Notes: generated from the letters alone by a model not told the origin. A DNA stretch of 64,000 nucleotides from Caprimulgus europaeus (GCA_907165065.1 OU015530.1:47246965-47310964), one strand, 5' to 3'; counted from the stretch's first letter, positions 37,288 through 52,170 are shown. Numbers and translations: made by a program.

Positions 37288-40200
37288 AGTGGGAGTGACA
37301 AAATAGGCATAGGCATAGATTGCCCTCACCACCGAGAGCTGTCTAAAAATAAAAAGGTGTTAAGCTAGTAAGGCTGCATGTATAACTACTCTTTGTAATA
37401 AGAAAAGGCAAAACCAAAATGTGGCAATATATGGTCATATGGACAATGTAATTTGTTCAGGGTTGATTTAAATTTAAGTTCTAAGTCAAAAGTATGAAAT
37501 ATATCTCTTGTAAAGCTTAAATTAGCACATATCTGAAATGTTTTATCGTGACCTGATGCAGATAGAACACATCCATAGATTTTACTGGAAGAAATCCAAC
37601 TCATATCAGTTGAATAATCTGCCCTCTCATCAGTACTGAAGATCTTAGAGGCATTGATGTCTACTAAAATTAATGAGAATTGCTGATGTTCTTGGAAACA
37701 AACCCTGTAAAGTTGCATTATTTTATCTTGTTACTATTTTCTTTTGAATTTGTTAGCTATTCTTATTATAACATCCAGCAGAAGGGCAATATCATGCAAT
37801 GCAGAAAAACTTCATCTTTTTGTGACAATCACTCTAGTGACAACTACTTTTCCTCTGAGAAAATTATTCTACAATTTCTTGAACAAGATACAACCACTTT
37901 CAGTGTATTGACAATGAGATTGTGAAGTATAGCATAAAAATATATTCCAACATTGCTATTTATAGTATTTAGTGTATGTTTGGAAAGTATCTGGTTTTAC
38001 CAAAGCTGAAAAACTTGCTAGAATTTTTTTCTAGAAGTGAATGTTATCACCAGTAATGAAGTACTCTTTTAAAGATTTCTAAGACATTTGCATATAATTT
38101 AATGTTAATCAATATCTAGCTTTTGGGAAAGAAATCTTGAACAGAGATTAAAATCTCTGAGCACTATTTATGCAGCAATGTGGATGCACAGTTGTGAGTG
38201 AGGAGAACATGACCTTTCCAGCAGATGAATCAGTCTGTAATAAGGATTTTTTGGGGAGACACTTCAGGAAAGTACTCAGACATCAGTCTCCTAGTCTCTA
38301 TGGAAGAAATATTGCTGAAGGAGACCAAATAGCTGTTCCAACTCTGGTACACAGTGATGTCAGCTCAGCTTAGCTCTTAACACAAGCATGGGCTGATTCA
38401 GTTGTAAAAAAATGGCTTCTTCCATTTAAGGTAAATTTCATTCTTCTCTGATCAACAGCAAGCAGAGTAGTTAGTGTTCATCAGACCTTTGAGTTTTTGA
38501 GGTAAAGACTTTGGCCTTATGCAGCTTATCTTGGATTCCATATATTAGTACTTAAAAGTCCATTAATCCTAACTGAATGTATTTTACTAGAAACTTTGAA
38601 ATAAAAAGGCAGGATAACTGCTGAACAAAACAGAGGGTAACCACTTCTTACCCGATATTCCCCCTGACATTTCAGTATCCAGACTCTCTTAAACAGTGTA
38701 GCTGTGGCAGCAGAGATAGGGAGATATGGGGCAACTGAGTCACCTCTGACATTTATTTTGAGTCTTGGAAACAGTATTAAGCATTTACAGTGCAGTCATT
38801 TTTCAAATTGAATTTATCCTTGTGGACTTTTCCAGCTTTCTTCTTATCAGGTGATAAGACTGTTCTGAGTTTTGCTCACATTTATTTTCCAGTCATGTTT
38901 CATAACCATTTGAACATCTCCCATTCAGAAGGAAGAGTTTTGTTAAGGTACATGGACCAGGCTGTATTCACCAGTTGTGCCTGTGAATTGCAGGAAAAAC
39001 CAGCAAAAGATTCAAGTCACCAATGCTCTGGCTTAGGAGTCCATCACTGAAGAAAACAAACATTATTAGTGCATTAAATTTAGCGTTGTGCTGAAATAAG
39101 TGTCTATACAGAATGTGAAGAAATTTCAGCACACTAATAAAAAATAAATTATTTGCTTTAAATTCCTTTGTAATATCAGTTGATTTTCCCACTGAGCAAT
39201 TTTCTGCTGTTAATCCAACAGCCACTATCAGCAGTATGCAACTGGTTCATCCAGTTAGTGTTTTCTTGTAACTGCTCTGAATTAATTCTGCACATCAGTT
39301 TAAAAACAAATTCCAAATTTGCAAGGAGAAAGTGCCTTAATGGTATGAAACTTTATACAAAAACCTAGAAGCTACACAAAACTCATTCTGTATTATGCTT
39401 AATATACGATGTAATAGAATACAATAATAATATATTACAACTACAGAAGTAACAAAAATTATTATTTCACGTGTAAAGAAGCTATGAAAGGCTTATTAAA
39501 CAGGGAGACTTGCTGTAGTTTGCTAATGTCTTAACTTATTGATTTTTAACTTTCACTGACTGTCTCAAGGCTTAGAACAAGATTTGTGATAATCATTTGG
39601 TGGCAGAGCACTTTCTTAACATTTCCATAATTTTTTTTCTAGTACTATTTCCTGTGGCAGTTTTCTTATTATTGGATGTAAATCCACAGCAAACCTTATA
39701 CCATTTCCTATAGCAGTAGTGTGCTATGATAAGAGGCAAAAAAACTTTCATCTGTGTAATATGTTACCCACTATAGCATATGAAAATTATACAGTAAGTG
39801 AGGCAAATGTATGTACTGTTTGGGCTAATGTTTTATGAATATTTTTGGTGCCTTGATGTTAACATTCAAAACCAATAAATTAAAGGGTGAATATATTTCA
39901 TGTCATGGCAAATCTCTGGAAAATACCTTTCACTTGAAGAATTTTTAATTGCTTATTTGAACAAAACCCCCTATTATTTATGGATTAAAAAATGAGTCTG
40001 TCTATATTTGTGTGAAGCATGGTGTAGATTTTCACTGCTTTAATACATCAACTGAATGACTTGTGTCACTCCTGAAGGCAAAGTCCATCCACCTCCTGTA
40101 ACTGAAGAGAAGAATGTGTCCCATGCCTTCTCTACCCCTAATCTGGTCTCTCAGGTAAACTTCTATTGTTCTATCTATAAACTTTCTACTTAATCAGCTT

Positions 40201-41462
40201 TGGGTGGTCAGGAAGAGAAATTAATCAGTTTCTAAGCTTTTTCTGACTAAAACATTTGTTTATAGCTCCTGATTAGAAGACACATCACAATATTAATATT
40301 TTATATTTGTAGAGCACCTTCCACTCCAATGAAGTTCACAAGTGTACTCCCAGAAATGTACCAAACCTGGAAGACAGAGCGGCAACCTTTTGCTGAGAGC
40401 TGCGGGCATTTTAACTCAGAACACTTATTATTGAGGCCCATATATGGTTCATGCTTTGCTTCTACTTCATACCCAAAAGATGCTGCACTGAATACATCCA
40501 CTCAGTCCTACTGTAGGAGGGATCATAAATATACAGTCAGCATTTTTCTCTACTTTCTAGCAGGCTCTGTAGGATGGATTGAAAAGTGTTAATAGCTTCA
40601 GTGGATAGAGTAGATGGACTCTCCCAGTAGTCAAGGGGGCATAGGTCCTCTAGCATCCTCTGAAACCTCTTTTAATGCACATTTCATCGTTTCTCTGAAT
40701 GTTAAATCAGAATTCTCACTGCTTCTCCTGCACAGCTGTATTATAATTGTGGACATTGTTTTAGTCATATATTTTTGTGGTGGGATTTCTAATACAGTGT
40801 TCTGATTTGAACACCCTTGAGTATACAGATCTAAATCTCAATTCATGTATCCGAACAGTACATTGTGTTTCACATATTCACAAAATTTGATGGGACAAAA
40901 GTATTTTCTCTGCAGAGTGAACTGAAACAAGTTCTTTTGTGAGCAGAATAGCTAAAACTGGTTTTCTTTCCTGTGTTAACCCTGGGAGCCCTCCTTATTT
41001 GCCATGACATTCTCACCAGGAATCAGATGGCAGCAAGGAGCACAATGCCCCATTGGGCTTGCTGGGGCTTGACTGATAACCTTCCAGCAGACTGCTGACA
41101 CACACAATGCACAATGACTGTTCTCTGCTTGGTTTTCCTTCAGGGGGAGCAATTATAGTGGGTCAATATCATCAATGCAGCTACCAATTTCAATGCAGTT
41201 TGAAGAAAAGAAATTATCATTGAGACTGCCATGCATGTCTCATTATAATGTTCTTTAGAAGTCTCCTGTGAACAATGGATTTCATAGCAAAGTCTAAAGA
41301 AAGACTTTTCCACCTTATAGATGGTGACCAGAAGAGTACAGTCTTAACCTAGCTGAGCAAAATGAGACAAAAAATAATTAAACCCATGATCTAAGGCCTC
41401 TGCCTTATTCCTGGACTGCATTTGGGTGCCATACTTAATATTCAACAAGTACTCAACTGCTC
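37288..41462. other. AT-rich DNA without a supported gene
   Basis: No gene or repeat family recognised. A 110-codon minus-strand frame at 37386-37718 has no known motif. The interval ends at a T run (about 41463-41481) followed by a C run (41485-41491). Confidence 0.5.
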
Positions 41463-41491
41463 TTTTTTTTTTTTTTTTTTTCCTCCCCCCC
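41463..41491. repeat. Poly(T)-poly(C) tract beside the LTR
   Basis: About 19 T residues, then a C-rich run, ending a few bases before the LTR at 41500. Confidence 0.85.
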
Positions 41492-41499
41492 ACTATTGT

Positions 41500-42538
41500 T
41501 GTGGTTTGAGCCCTGTTGGCAGCTAAGCACCATGTGGATGCTTGCTCTCTCCCTCTCGTCACTCGGGGATGGGGAAGGAGAAAAATATAACAACAGGCTC
41601 ATGGATCAAGACAAGGACATGGAGAAATCACTCACCAGTTATCATCACGGGTAAAAGAGATTAGACTTGGGGAAGTTAGTTTAATTTATTACCATTCAAA
41701 TCAGAGTAGGATAATGAACATGAAAACATAATCTTAAACCACTTTTCCCTGACCCCTCCCTTCTTACCAGGCTCAACTTTTCTCCTGATTTCTCTACCTC
41801 CTCTGCCACAGTGTCACAGGGGTACAGGGGATGGGGGTTGTGGTCAGCTCATCACACATTGTCTCTGCTGCTCCTTCCTCCTCAGGGGGAAGGACTCCTC
41901 ACACTCTTCCCCTGCTCCAGTGTGGGTTCCCTCCCACAGAAAATAGCCCTTCATAAACTTCTGTGATGTGAGTCCTTCCCACAAGCTGCAGTTCTTTGTG
42001 AACTGCTCGAGTGTGGATCTCTCCCATAGGGTGCAGAGCATCAGAAAGAGACTGCTCCAGCACCAGCTTCTCACAGAGTCACAAGCTTCTTTGGGCACAG
42101 ACAACTGCTCCCCTGTGGGATCCTTCATGGGCTGCTGGTGGATATCTGCTCCACAATTAACCTCCATGGGCTGCAGGTGGATATCTGCTCCACAATTAAC
42201 CTCCATGGGCTGCAGGTGGACAACCTGCCATCTCACCATGGGCTGCAGGGGAATCTCTGCTCCAGTACACCTCGTCATCCTTCTTCACTGGCCTTGGTTT
42301 GTGCAGAGTTTTTTCTCACACCCCACTCCTCTCTCTGCTATAGGTTGTTGTGCCTCAGCAACTTTTCCCCCCTTTTTAAATATGTTATCATATAGGCGCT
42401 ACCACCAAAGCTGATAGACTCAGCCTTGGCTGGAGGCCACTCGGACATGGAGTTGGGGAAGCTTCTAATAGCTTCTTACAGGAGCCACATCTGTAGCCCT
42501 GCTCCACCACCATCACCCTGCCACACAAACTCAACACA
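41500..42538 (-). mobile_element. Avian ERV LTR of about 1 kb, probably solo
   Basis: On the minus strand it starts tgtgttgagtttgtgtgg and ends ctgccaacagggctcaaacc and acaaca. The plus-strand blocks gtttaatttattacc (antisense of a possible aataaa poly(A) signal), ctgctccttcctcctcagg, ctgcaggtggatatctgc and ggcgctacca match a large LTR type widespread in birds, as I remember it. A 39-bp array lies in its middle. No internal retroviral sequence adjoins it, and I see no clear target-site duplication. The long open frames on both strands come from its repetitive GC-rich middle and are not genes. It is a moderately old fossil. Confidence 0.85.
42129..42250. repeat. 39-bp tandem array inside the LTR
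   Basis: The motif gggctgc-aggtgg recurs at 42129, 42168 and 42207 with an exact 39-bp period, and again at 42240 in a diverged 33-bp-spaced unit. The first two units are nearly identical, including tggatatctgctccac. Further upstream cctgtggg/catgggctgc-like blocks suggest older units of the same array. Confidence 0.9.
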
Positions 42539-45500
42539 CCTGGCTTCTGAAAGAACACTTTTTGCTACCTATGTTCTTCCAATTATCTCTCAGTCAGATA
42601 CACAAGAGACACTCATAATGCCAATGTTGCAACTTGAAATTGTAATACTTTTTTTTTTTTTTTTCAGTATTCAACCCTACGTGATTCACAGGTACTATTG
42701 GACTTTCAGTCACAAAAAAAGGCACACTATGCTGGAAATGAAATTTTATTAGCTCCTTTTACACAGAAATATGAAAGTCTGAGTGCTATGGCTCTGGTGG
42801 CTGATCTAGAATATGGTTTGAACCCTCCTGGTAACACTATAATCAGAAGGCTGTACCTTCTCTTTAAAATGCTTTTGCCACCTTATGCTTTTCCTAAATC
42901 CTTTTGATTAGATTGTAGAGCAAATGTCGTAATTTTAGTTTTTTATATTGTACTATATTAACATAACCAGTTTCTTAATTTATGTTGTTAAACATTTTGT
43001 GAGTAAACTGCCTGTTGCATTTTGTTGTGGTTTTCCTTAATATAATGTATCTCAGCTTTCTCTAAGATTAAAATCAAAGATGAATAACGATGTGCTCAGC
43101 TAAAGCACACCATTTGCTACTTCATCTGAGATCAATAATGATTAAATTCATAATTTAGTGAACCACCCTTTTTGGCTGCTTTATTTCCCTTTACAAACTA
43201 CACTTGTTGTTTATGATAATATACAATATTTGGAGAGTTAGGGGAAAAGAAAAGCATTTATTTTCGCTTTATTTTCCTTTATTTTTTTCAGTTTGTGTTA
43301 TTTTGTTGTTGATGTTGTTTGGTTTTGTTTGTTTGTTTTTTTTTGCTTTTGAATACCTGACCCAAAATCCTTTGGGAATTTAAAGTCTCTATATTATTTT
43401 ATTTTAAAGCTCTCTTTGGACTTTCTTTTTAGTTTTTTCTTGATGATTGCTTCTATGCTTCTCATTAAGATACTGTGCAAATAAGTGATTATGAACAATA
43501 GATGTAAAGTTGCCAAAAATACATTGTTTTATATATGCATAGTGAGTCTAATGCCACCAGAAGTTGTCAGACAGATTGATCTTCTGTAGCAAGTCCAAAG
43601 TGTCTAAAAAGAAATTATTTGGACTTGATTGTAAACAAACATGTAAAAAAACAGTTAGTCAACTGTCCTAAATTAAGAGATACTGGTCTTTCGAGGTATT
43701 TGGGAATGATACCTCTGTTCAGAGTCATTTTAATCAGCATAGACTGAAGTGATCAGACATCTCTTACCTTTTATTTCTAATTGCAATCTAAAGTATTTCT
43801 TAGCCAAAATCTCATTAATAACTCAGCAGATAGTCCCAGACCACATGGAAAATATCGCAACTAAACCAATTCCCCTTGCCCTAAATAACCTAGGTTTTTA
43901 TTTTTATTGAAAATTCAATCAAAGGAGACAAGGACCAAGATTTTCATTGATACAAAAGTCACATCATTGGGTCAAAACACAGAATTGAATAGGAAAGATC
44001 TGCCCAGTGAAATCCTCTTCCCCAGAGGAAATTAATGTATTTTATAGGTAGGACTCTCTCTAGGGAAGTATTGACTGAGAGGTCTTTTACTCAGGAGTGA
44101 ATTGAAATTATATTCCCATACTTATGCTCCTATATTTTCTTCTAACAATTAGTCTGTGGGTCAAAATGGAGTGGGAAGGGAATGGAGAAAAGGGAAAAAA
44201 GTGCCATGAATTTTTGAAAGATAATGGGTGAATGACTGAATGGATGAAGACGTTAATTCACACAGAATTCTGGCTGTTCTGAAGCTTGTTCTAAGATATA
44301 TCAGAGACTTTCCTTAATAAAAAATTTAGAAAGGCTCCTTCTGCTAATATCGCTTTTATACTGCTGTTCTTGCAGTTATTTTGATGACATCTTAAGGATA
44401 TACTTTCAAGATTCAAGAGATAATGCAAGTCTCCAAACTTTCATCTTCACTTTGAAGTAAGAAGAGATCTCTTCTAATGCTTAGTCGATAATAACTAGAA
44501 AGTGTTTCTGTAATGCACAGATGCTAAATGTCTCTTTTTTTATTGACACATTTTTAAGGGTAACCTTTTGGGAAATGTGGAAAAGAAAAGTGACACATCA
44601 GGAGCGTCATTTGGGATGTTGTGGGTATTTAAGGTGTATGCTGGGACATTTGACAAAAAACACAAGGGAGATTTGTGTCTTTCTGGTTCTATAGGCAGGT
44701 GAAGGCTGGGCAGCATACCTCAGTACAATCTAGACAGCACCTGGATCCTACCTTTAGGCAAATTAACTGAATCCGTAATTTAATGTAATTAGGTTGACAG
44801 TTTTCTCTGATCTATTGGATTAACTGCTTCAATTGAGGCATCATTTTTCCCCTCCTTTATAAAAAACTGAGAAATCTAAGTGAGGATTGTGTATTTTACT
44901 CTGACAGTGGTATCTGACATCATAATCCCTCTGTCCCTTCTTGATCTAGGCCATAAATGCAATATATGAAGGAAAGAATCAATAACACGGAAAAGAAGCC
45001 CTATATTGGTGCAAATAGCTTTTACAGTCATTGCAATTTATTCTATATTAAAATTCAAAAAATTTGCCTTTTCACAGGCAGTTAGACAGTAGGAGGAGCT
45101 GAGTTCTAGTATCCAGTACTGATGTTATACTTTGTCAGTATTGAGGAGAAGTTTATTGATTTGAACAGTGTTGCATGGCACATCAGTACCGTGTGACAGT
45201 GAATTAAAGCAAACAAAATACCTGAGAAGACAAAATTAGTTTGGTAATACTGCTAGTAGTCAGAATGATGTATTGACTACATATTAACAAAGTAAGATAT
45301 ATAGTTATATGCGGTATATTAATTTCTACATTAACATTCCTAAATATATTTAATATTGGGACTAACTCTCCCATTATGGTTTCTGTTTGATATTAGACTG
45401 TAGGGCTTCTCGCCATTTGAGAATTTGATGTAGTCCTTTTTTAACATGTCTCTGCATTTGTTTTCTTTTGGATTACAAAAAAGAGCCAAGGTGGCCCTGT

Positions 45501-48500
45501 AGCTGATCCCACTAGCTACAAACTGTACAGAAATTATACCTACAAGGGAGATTTTTCCTTGGGCTATTTATGAACATAATGTGACTCAACTGTGTTACTG
45601 GCAAATTATGAGTAAGCAACTTCATTTTAAATTTTACATTACCCTTTTTCTGTCAGTGGCATACTCTCTCCTTTGTATTTACCTATCTGTACCAGGCATT
45701 CTCAGTATAAATCTGAAAATATATTTCATTTCAAAAATTAAGTATATTGTGAAATGATGAAGAAAAGAGCTTCACAATGTGTTTATGGTGGTGTTTTTTT
45801 TAAAAAGTCATTACCTATGAAGCATTTCTTCAGTGTTCTATAGACATTATTTCACACAATTCTCACTGGGCAGTATATTTTGGAGGCATTTTCATGTCCC
45901 TCAGCTGCTTCAGGATTTTTGGTGTCAGATTGTTTTCTGCATGAGGAATTTCTTTCATAAAACCAGTGTTTTTTCTTTCCCCAGTGGCAACACTGTCAAC
46001 ATCCCTATTTGTCAGCGTGACTGAGATATTTACAAATTGTTTCAGATTTGCACATTAACATGATGCAGAATGAAATTTTACATCCAGTACCAAGAGATAT
46101 AGTCTTAACACAAACAACTAATAAATGCATCAAGGCACTCTTATGCAGCCCCTGGCAATACAGGTGATGCCAGATAGAACAGCTCCGTTGGGGTAGTTAT
46201 AATCTTTTCATCTCTGGTTTAAAAGCTGCTATTTCTACTGCCTGTAAATGTCAGATATCTAACCAATATTTACAGATAGATTGATATAGGCAGACATCAT
46301 GAGTGTCTTGTTTATTTAGCAAAACAAAACAAAACAAAACAGAGAAATCACTGGGGAAAGAACTCAACGACTACAGTGGAAAGATTCCTACATTTGTGTT
46401 AAAATTGTGCTAGCTTGGATACCAGAAACACTTTGTTTCTTGAGGGTATACCAAATTTTCTGGTGTGATAGATTGCTATTTAGTTGTCTCACATAAAGCT
46501 AAGTAGGTCATCACTGCACCAAACTGAAACTACAGTATAGACATAACTCAGGAAAGGGACATCTTCCTAGTACTCCTGCACTTCCTGCACTCCTGTTTGG
46601 TTTTTGGTTTTGTTTTGTTTTGTTTTCCCCTCCAGTTCTAGTAATTGATTTAGAAAGACATAGTTTTTTTCATATGTTTGACCTCCTCATATCTTAAGAC
46701 AGGCATACAGATTGGTTAAGTAACTATAGCAAATTTTCTCATGGCTTACCATGTCCATGGTAAGATCAAATTTTATCTCCATATGGCAAAAATATTATTT
46801 CAGGATTTTTAAAAATTATTTAGTATGAAATAGGATGAAGACATCAGTAGCATTTCACGTGATTAACAGACTCCCTGAAAATTATTGACATAATTTGTGC
46901 CATAATTCATGACACTTGTCATTTATCCTCCATGTCAGTTGAGCAACACCTGGAAATAGTTGAAAATAGTTTCTTTTCTATAGTTTGGTAAGATATGTCC
47001 TGACTACAATAACAAGGCCTCAACCACATTTTTTGAGTGCAATGTTACATATAAGGGTTACCAAAGGAAAGCTACATTCATTTTTAACTGAATTCTGAGA
47101 AGTGAGAGCACGTTCACTGTAACCTGTAACCTAGAACAATGTCAATAAAATCAGTATGACAGACAGGAGCTAGATTTAATTTAATCTGATTTTAATTGTC
47201 TAAAAATTAAATACCTAGTCTAAATGGCTCAATGGTTAATTGAGAGAGTTAAGCAGCCCAAGAAGGGCAGCATGGGTAGTAATAGTTCCTCACAGACCAC
47301 AATATGACATGTAGGGTAGATAAGGTGAATCATCCCACGAAAGTGCCTGCAGAAGTACTCACTGGCTGTGGAAGCTGGATATGAACATGATTCAATCACT
47401 CAAACGGTGTCTAGTGCTGTTTAAGGCACCCTTGCTGGGATGACATTGTGTCACTGGATTTGCAAGGAATTCATCAGTATAAGATCAGACAGGAGACCTG
47501 ATAGCATCTCAGATGTTAGCAAGTACAAATGATTAGCAAACTGAATCAAGACATTAACTTTTAAAAAGTCAAAATTAGAAAAAATAAGCCTCAAAGAGTG
47601 GAATAGCTGGGAAAGTATCCAATAATATAATGCCAGAGCTATGTCAACATTGTATCTGTTAAACTAGAATAGGCACAGATCTGGGAGGCCAAATAACAGA
47701 GTTATATGTTATAAAAAAGATATAGTTTAGAACAAACAATGATGGGACAAGCCAATCCACCTCCAAAAATCTTGCAGATTTTTCTTTACCAAGTTTGCAA
47801 AGACCTGCAGATGTTGTTTTATTCCATCTCAGGACTCTCAGCATCACTGGTGAGCCTTATTGAGCAGTCCTGAGCAAATAACAGTCAACAACAGACAGAA
47901 ATTTCTTAGTTTTATGCTCCAATAAGGAAACAAACCTAGCACATTTAAAATGTGGTTTTGTCTTTCCCTCTTTCATGGATCTGTTCCACTTCATCTCCTG
48001 CTTTCTTCTGCCTTTTCTCTTATTTTTTTCATTTGCTTTCTACTCTAACTACAGACCAACATTTTCCCTCCAGCTCTGTCCAGGTCCAGAATGACCTATG
48101 CAAGAAAAGGACCTAATTAGAGAAGATATATTACCTCCAATTAGGAAGTTGAGCTAGGATTCTGCTCAGATTTAGACATAAATATTCAAGTGTACTTATT
48201 AAGCAGCCCAAAATCCCTATAATTAAATTACAAAATTTGTTTGACTGCTTGTGGTAATTAATGCATTGTTTGCTCAAAAATTATTTTTATTTCAACAAGT
48301 ATTAAAAATGAAAATTTATCACAAATACAGGAACATTCTCAACAGTATGATGGAAATTTTAGATGTTACTAACAAAAAGTAATGTTAGGAAACTTTTGGG
48401 AATAAAATTACATACTCTTGCAGAAACTTTCACCTTATTCATCAAAAATTCTGTAATGATTTGAGAAGCAGAATTTGAATTAAGATTTTCCAGAGGGTTA

Positions 48501-51500
48501 AATGAGTATGAAGAATAACCAAATCTATTTAGGACCCCACATTCCTATTCGTAGTTTTTTGAAGATGTAGGTTACTAAGGATCATTCAGAGCACTCTAAT
48601 TAATTTAGCTACTTTATTAATAGGATTTGGAGACCCTAAACTCTCCAAAATACAGATCCTAAATTTCTTGAGGGGCTGGAACTGCAGTGCTGAATCAACT
48701 CTATATTGGCTATGACTGTCAAACATACTTTGTATTTCTACCAATTTTTAAAAGTACAACATTGATGTCTTTTCTAACCAGAAATAAACTCAGCCAAAAC
48801 TCAGTTGAAACTTCAGAATAGGCCAGTTAGTAGTAGAATTCAGACATCTCTCAGTCTCACCAGGGAATTGACTTTTGCTTGCTAATTGCTTTGGTCTCCT
48901 TGATATGGTTCCTGCTGTGCTGCTTATAAGCCTGAATGATATCCTAGAAATGCCTTCTAAATTACTTCCTTATCAGTGACAAATTCTTTTAGCTCCCTGA
49001 AGGCTCGAGGAAGAGAGTTGTTTTATCCTCTTTCACTAGGATATGAAGATTACTGCTTTTCCGAAAATTTACACACCAACAGACCATAATGCAGATATTA
49101 CAGCAGACACTTATTTCAATGTTGTATTAAAATTGTTTATTTTGGATTCAATACTGTGTCTCACTCAGATTCATTTGAGAAAAGTTGGAGGCACAAATTG
49201 AAGACAAAAATGTTGCAAAAAATGCCTGGCATGGTATAGATGTTGCTAATTCCTTATTTTGCTGTTACTAGTTTAAGGAAATGGAATAGGAACAAAGTTG
49301 AAAGAAAGGCAGTGATGGAAGCAGTTGCAGAGAAAGTATGAAAGAGGAAGATAAATAACCTTGAGGATCTTCAGGTGAAGAAACAGAAGGAAGAGGAAGA
49401 AGTGCATTAAAATAAACAGACAACAAGGTCAAAATAAAGAACATTTAGTTTAAATTACAGAAACCTTCAGAAAGAAACTGCAGCTGTTCCTTCTTAGCCA
49501 TTCATTTTTCCCTTTCTAGTGTATCCCACCCTCTTCATTCTGCCTCTTTTTAAAATTGTTTTAAATATTATCTTAGTCTTCGGCTAATGAAATGATATTT
49601 CCTTTACATTTGGTTGCTCTCTGAATCTTTTTTTACTCTCTGTGTCCTGGATTCAAAGAAAAACTGTAAAATCTACTAGATGATCAAAGCATTATGTTAT
49701 TTTTTTTCCCTTTTTTTTTTTGCTATATGAACATACAAGTTTGAATTCTCAATGAATGATGATGGAGCTCCAACTCTGGAATAGTCTGTATAGTAACACT
49801 GTGAAATATGATTGTCTTGGTTTAATAACAACTGGGAATCTGAAAGAAAACCCGAGGTTGCATTGAGGAATGCGAAGAAATTTTTATTGTACTTAAAGTT
49901 GACACTGTTACAAAATGAGTGGAAGTTCTCATAGACATATGAATCCTTTTGTATTCAACTGTTAGGAAAGATATTTTATATTTCTCAATGCTGTTTGGTG
50001 ACTACAAGTAGATTGTAGAACAGAAGAATCTCTTTTGAAATGAGAGGTTTTTAGTGACTTAGCATTGCAGCTAAACTCAAAGGAAGCTCTTTGATAGTAA
50101 GTGGAAACTGAAAAAAACATAAGACTGGGAAGGATTTACTGAAGCTTCAAACTATATCTTCTTCATGTGCTTATGAAATAGCACTATCCAGTTAGATGCT
50201 TTTTGGTTGCATCAAAGGAAATTTCTTTGCTCTTGCAGCATAAACATATCCATAACAAATGTGTACCACAACATTTTCATGTCAATGTTGTCCCTTAGCT
50301 TAGGCAGTTCTATCCACCTATGGTCTTTACTTCCTTGATCTGATGGCCAAACAGTCCTTCCAGCTTCAACTTCCAGCCCCTGCAGCTTGGCTTGAAGGAA
50401 TAATCCCTTTTAGCTCTTACTGATACAAAATCAAGTTTAAACAATTGAGCAGTACTGATTATCTTCAGCAGAGGTCAGTGGTGCAGTTTATTATGAAATT
50501 GGTTGTCCCAAAAGTGCACTGAGACCCAGCTTTTCAAAACTACTTACCTAAACCAGGTTGCCTAATGTTCATAACCACTTGGCTGTCAGAATGATCTGTG
50601 ATTAACAGCAACAAATTCAGCACACCAAGTTTACTGATACAATGACCTCTCTTCAGTTAAAAGGGTTTTGGAAAGTTTGGTAATCCAAAAATAGTGGAAA
50701 TTTCTTGCCTGTTTTGTTCCTATGGCACGTATCTAAGTTTTTAGACTCTCACTGGATGTGATACTTACAATTTTCTTTCTCTTTGTTCACATACTACAGT
50801 CTGCAAGATTCCACTGTGCTTAACGTTAACTCGTTTTCTATTGTGATTTTTTTTTTGTTACTTCAGCTCTTCTTGGTGAATGTAAGGTAGGCTTTTGCAT
50901 AGATTAGATTTAGATTTGTTCCTGATGGTGTACTGGGGAATAATGCCCACTAGATCACTTCTCTCTGTGTGAGAACCTGAGTGCTGAGCAGAATAGTTGC
51001 CAATTACTTCATTCAGGTGTTTTGGAGGGGCCTATATCTGTTCAATGAGCAGAAAGTGATTTTAGGAAGACCATTCCCTTCTAGCCTAAGATACAAATCT
51101 AAAGTTCAGTGTTACAAAGTTTCCCCCCTTTTCTCTTGGCTCTTTGAGTCGTATTTTCTTTCTCAAGTACTATGTAGTCTTCAGTGGACAGCTTTAGATA
51201 AAGTAGGCAACTACTTGCATAATACTTTCAAAAAAGTAATTAGAACGTCATTTTATATCCCAATTCCAGGATAAAACACAGGGAATTTGAAACAATGCAA
51301 TACATGATTTTTTTTTTTTTTTTAATAGAAAGTAAGTCAGTTTAGGTTTCATTATAGTCACTGCACCAAATACAGAAGTAATAGGTGAATCAGACAAAAT
51401 TTATATGTCAGTACTCAGGTATAAGTATAGGAAATGCAGACCAGATCATCTCTTTGGTCTGACCAAGGGATCAGAAAGTTAAGGTCTTAATTTTTCCCCA

Positions 51501-52029
51501 CAGCCTTGAGAAATTGGGGTGGACTGGAGGCTCAGCTCCATGCAGAGAAGTACAAAAGCTGCTGTGGGAGGGATTGTGCTGGGGCATGTAACTATTATGC
51601 TGCCCTAGGATCCTTTTCAGCAACACAAATCTTTTTTGTTTGCTAGCCTAACCCGTGCAGCCAAGCTTCATGAGTCTAACAGGGAGTAATCTGTTTATAC
51701 TCTGCATCAAAGAAAATCTTAAGTGCCAAGAGAAGTAGTTCAGAACCCAGATTGCCTTCTGAATGTGGGCCATAAATTTGGGCTCACCTTTCAGTTATAG
51801 ATTTCCAAGATAATCTAGTTAACTGCAGCATAATAACAGTGCAATACTTTGTAATTATTACATGAGCCCAAATAAAAACTGGGTTTGTCCCATACACTTC
51901 TAACAGTAGAGTTCACCAATTAAAATACTTAATAACTGTACAGGACAGTGAATTTTTTCCAGTGTACAGATGTAATAAGACAACTTCTGCTAGAAAACAT
52001 GCTGCTCTTATCTACCCCTGTTCAGCAGC
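42539..52029. other. AT-rich DNA without a supported gene
   Basis: No gene or mobile element recognised. It includes a T run (about 42649-42664), an (AAAAC)n run (46320-46341) and a TTTTG-rich patch near 46600-46625. The open frames are all under 100 codons and unrecognised. Confidence 0.5.
46320..46341. repeat. (AAAAC)n microsatellite
   Basis: Four consecutive caaaa units. Confidence 0.9.
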
Positions 52030-52170
52030 AGGCATCTAAGCCCCTAACGGGATGTAGGTATTACTGTCTGCATTTTAGAGAGAGAGAAGAAATTATTTCA
52101 TCAAAGAAGAAAGCTTGTGGTATAAATGGGACAGATCTGTAGGTCTGATTCATCAACCCACAGTCCTGCC
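52030..52170 (-). repeat. Ancient MIR/CORE-SINE-like fragment
   Basis: The plus strand reads ggtattactgtctgcatttt, then agagagagagaagaaatta and later aagcttgtggtataaatggg. This follows the reverse complement of a MIR-type SINE (the tattatt..cccattttacagatg..gaaactgaggc and agtggcagagc blocks) with many changes. The edges are uncertain. The call is from memory of the consensus. Confidence 0.5.

Noticed and set aside
37386-37718. 110-codon minus-strand open frame
   Set aside because: No motif, domain or splice context recognised. It is within what chance gives over 64 kb on six frames.
40290-40480. Possible old SINE-like segment (gtagagcaccttccactcc)
   Set aside because: Resembles several ancient repeat tails only vaguely, with no ordered second block.
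41844-42414. Overlapping open frames of 144 and 148 codons on opposite strands with repeated peptide units
   Set aside because: Both lie entirely within the LTR and reflect its 39-bp in-frame tandem array.
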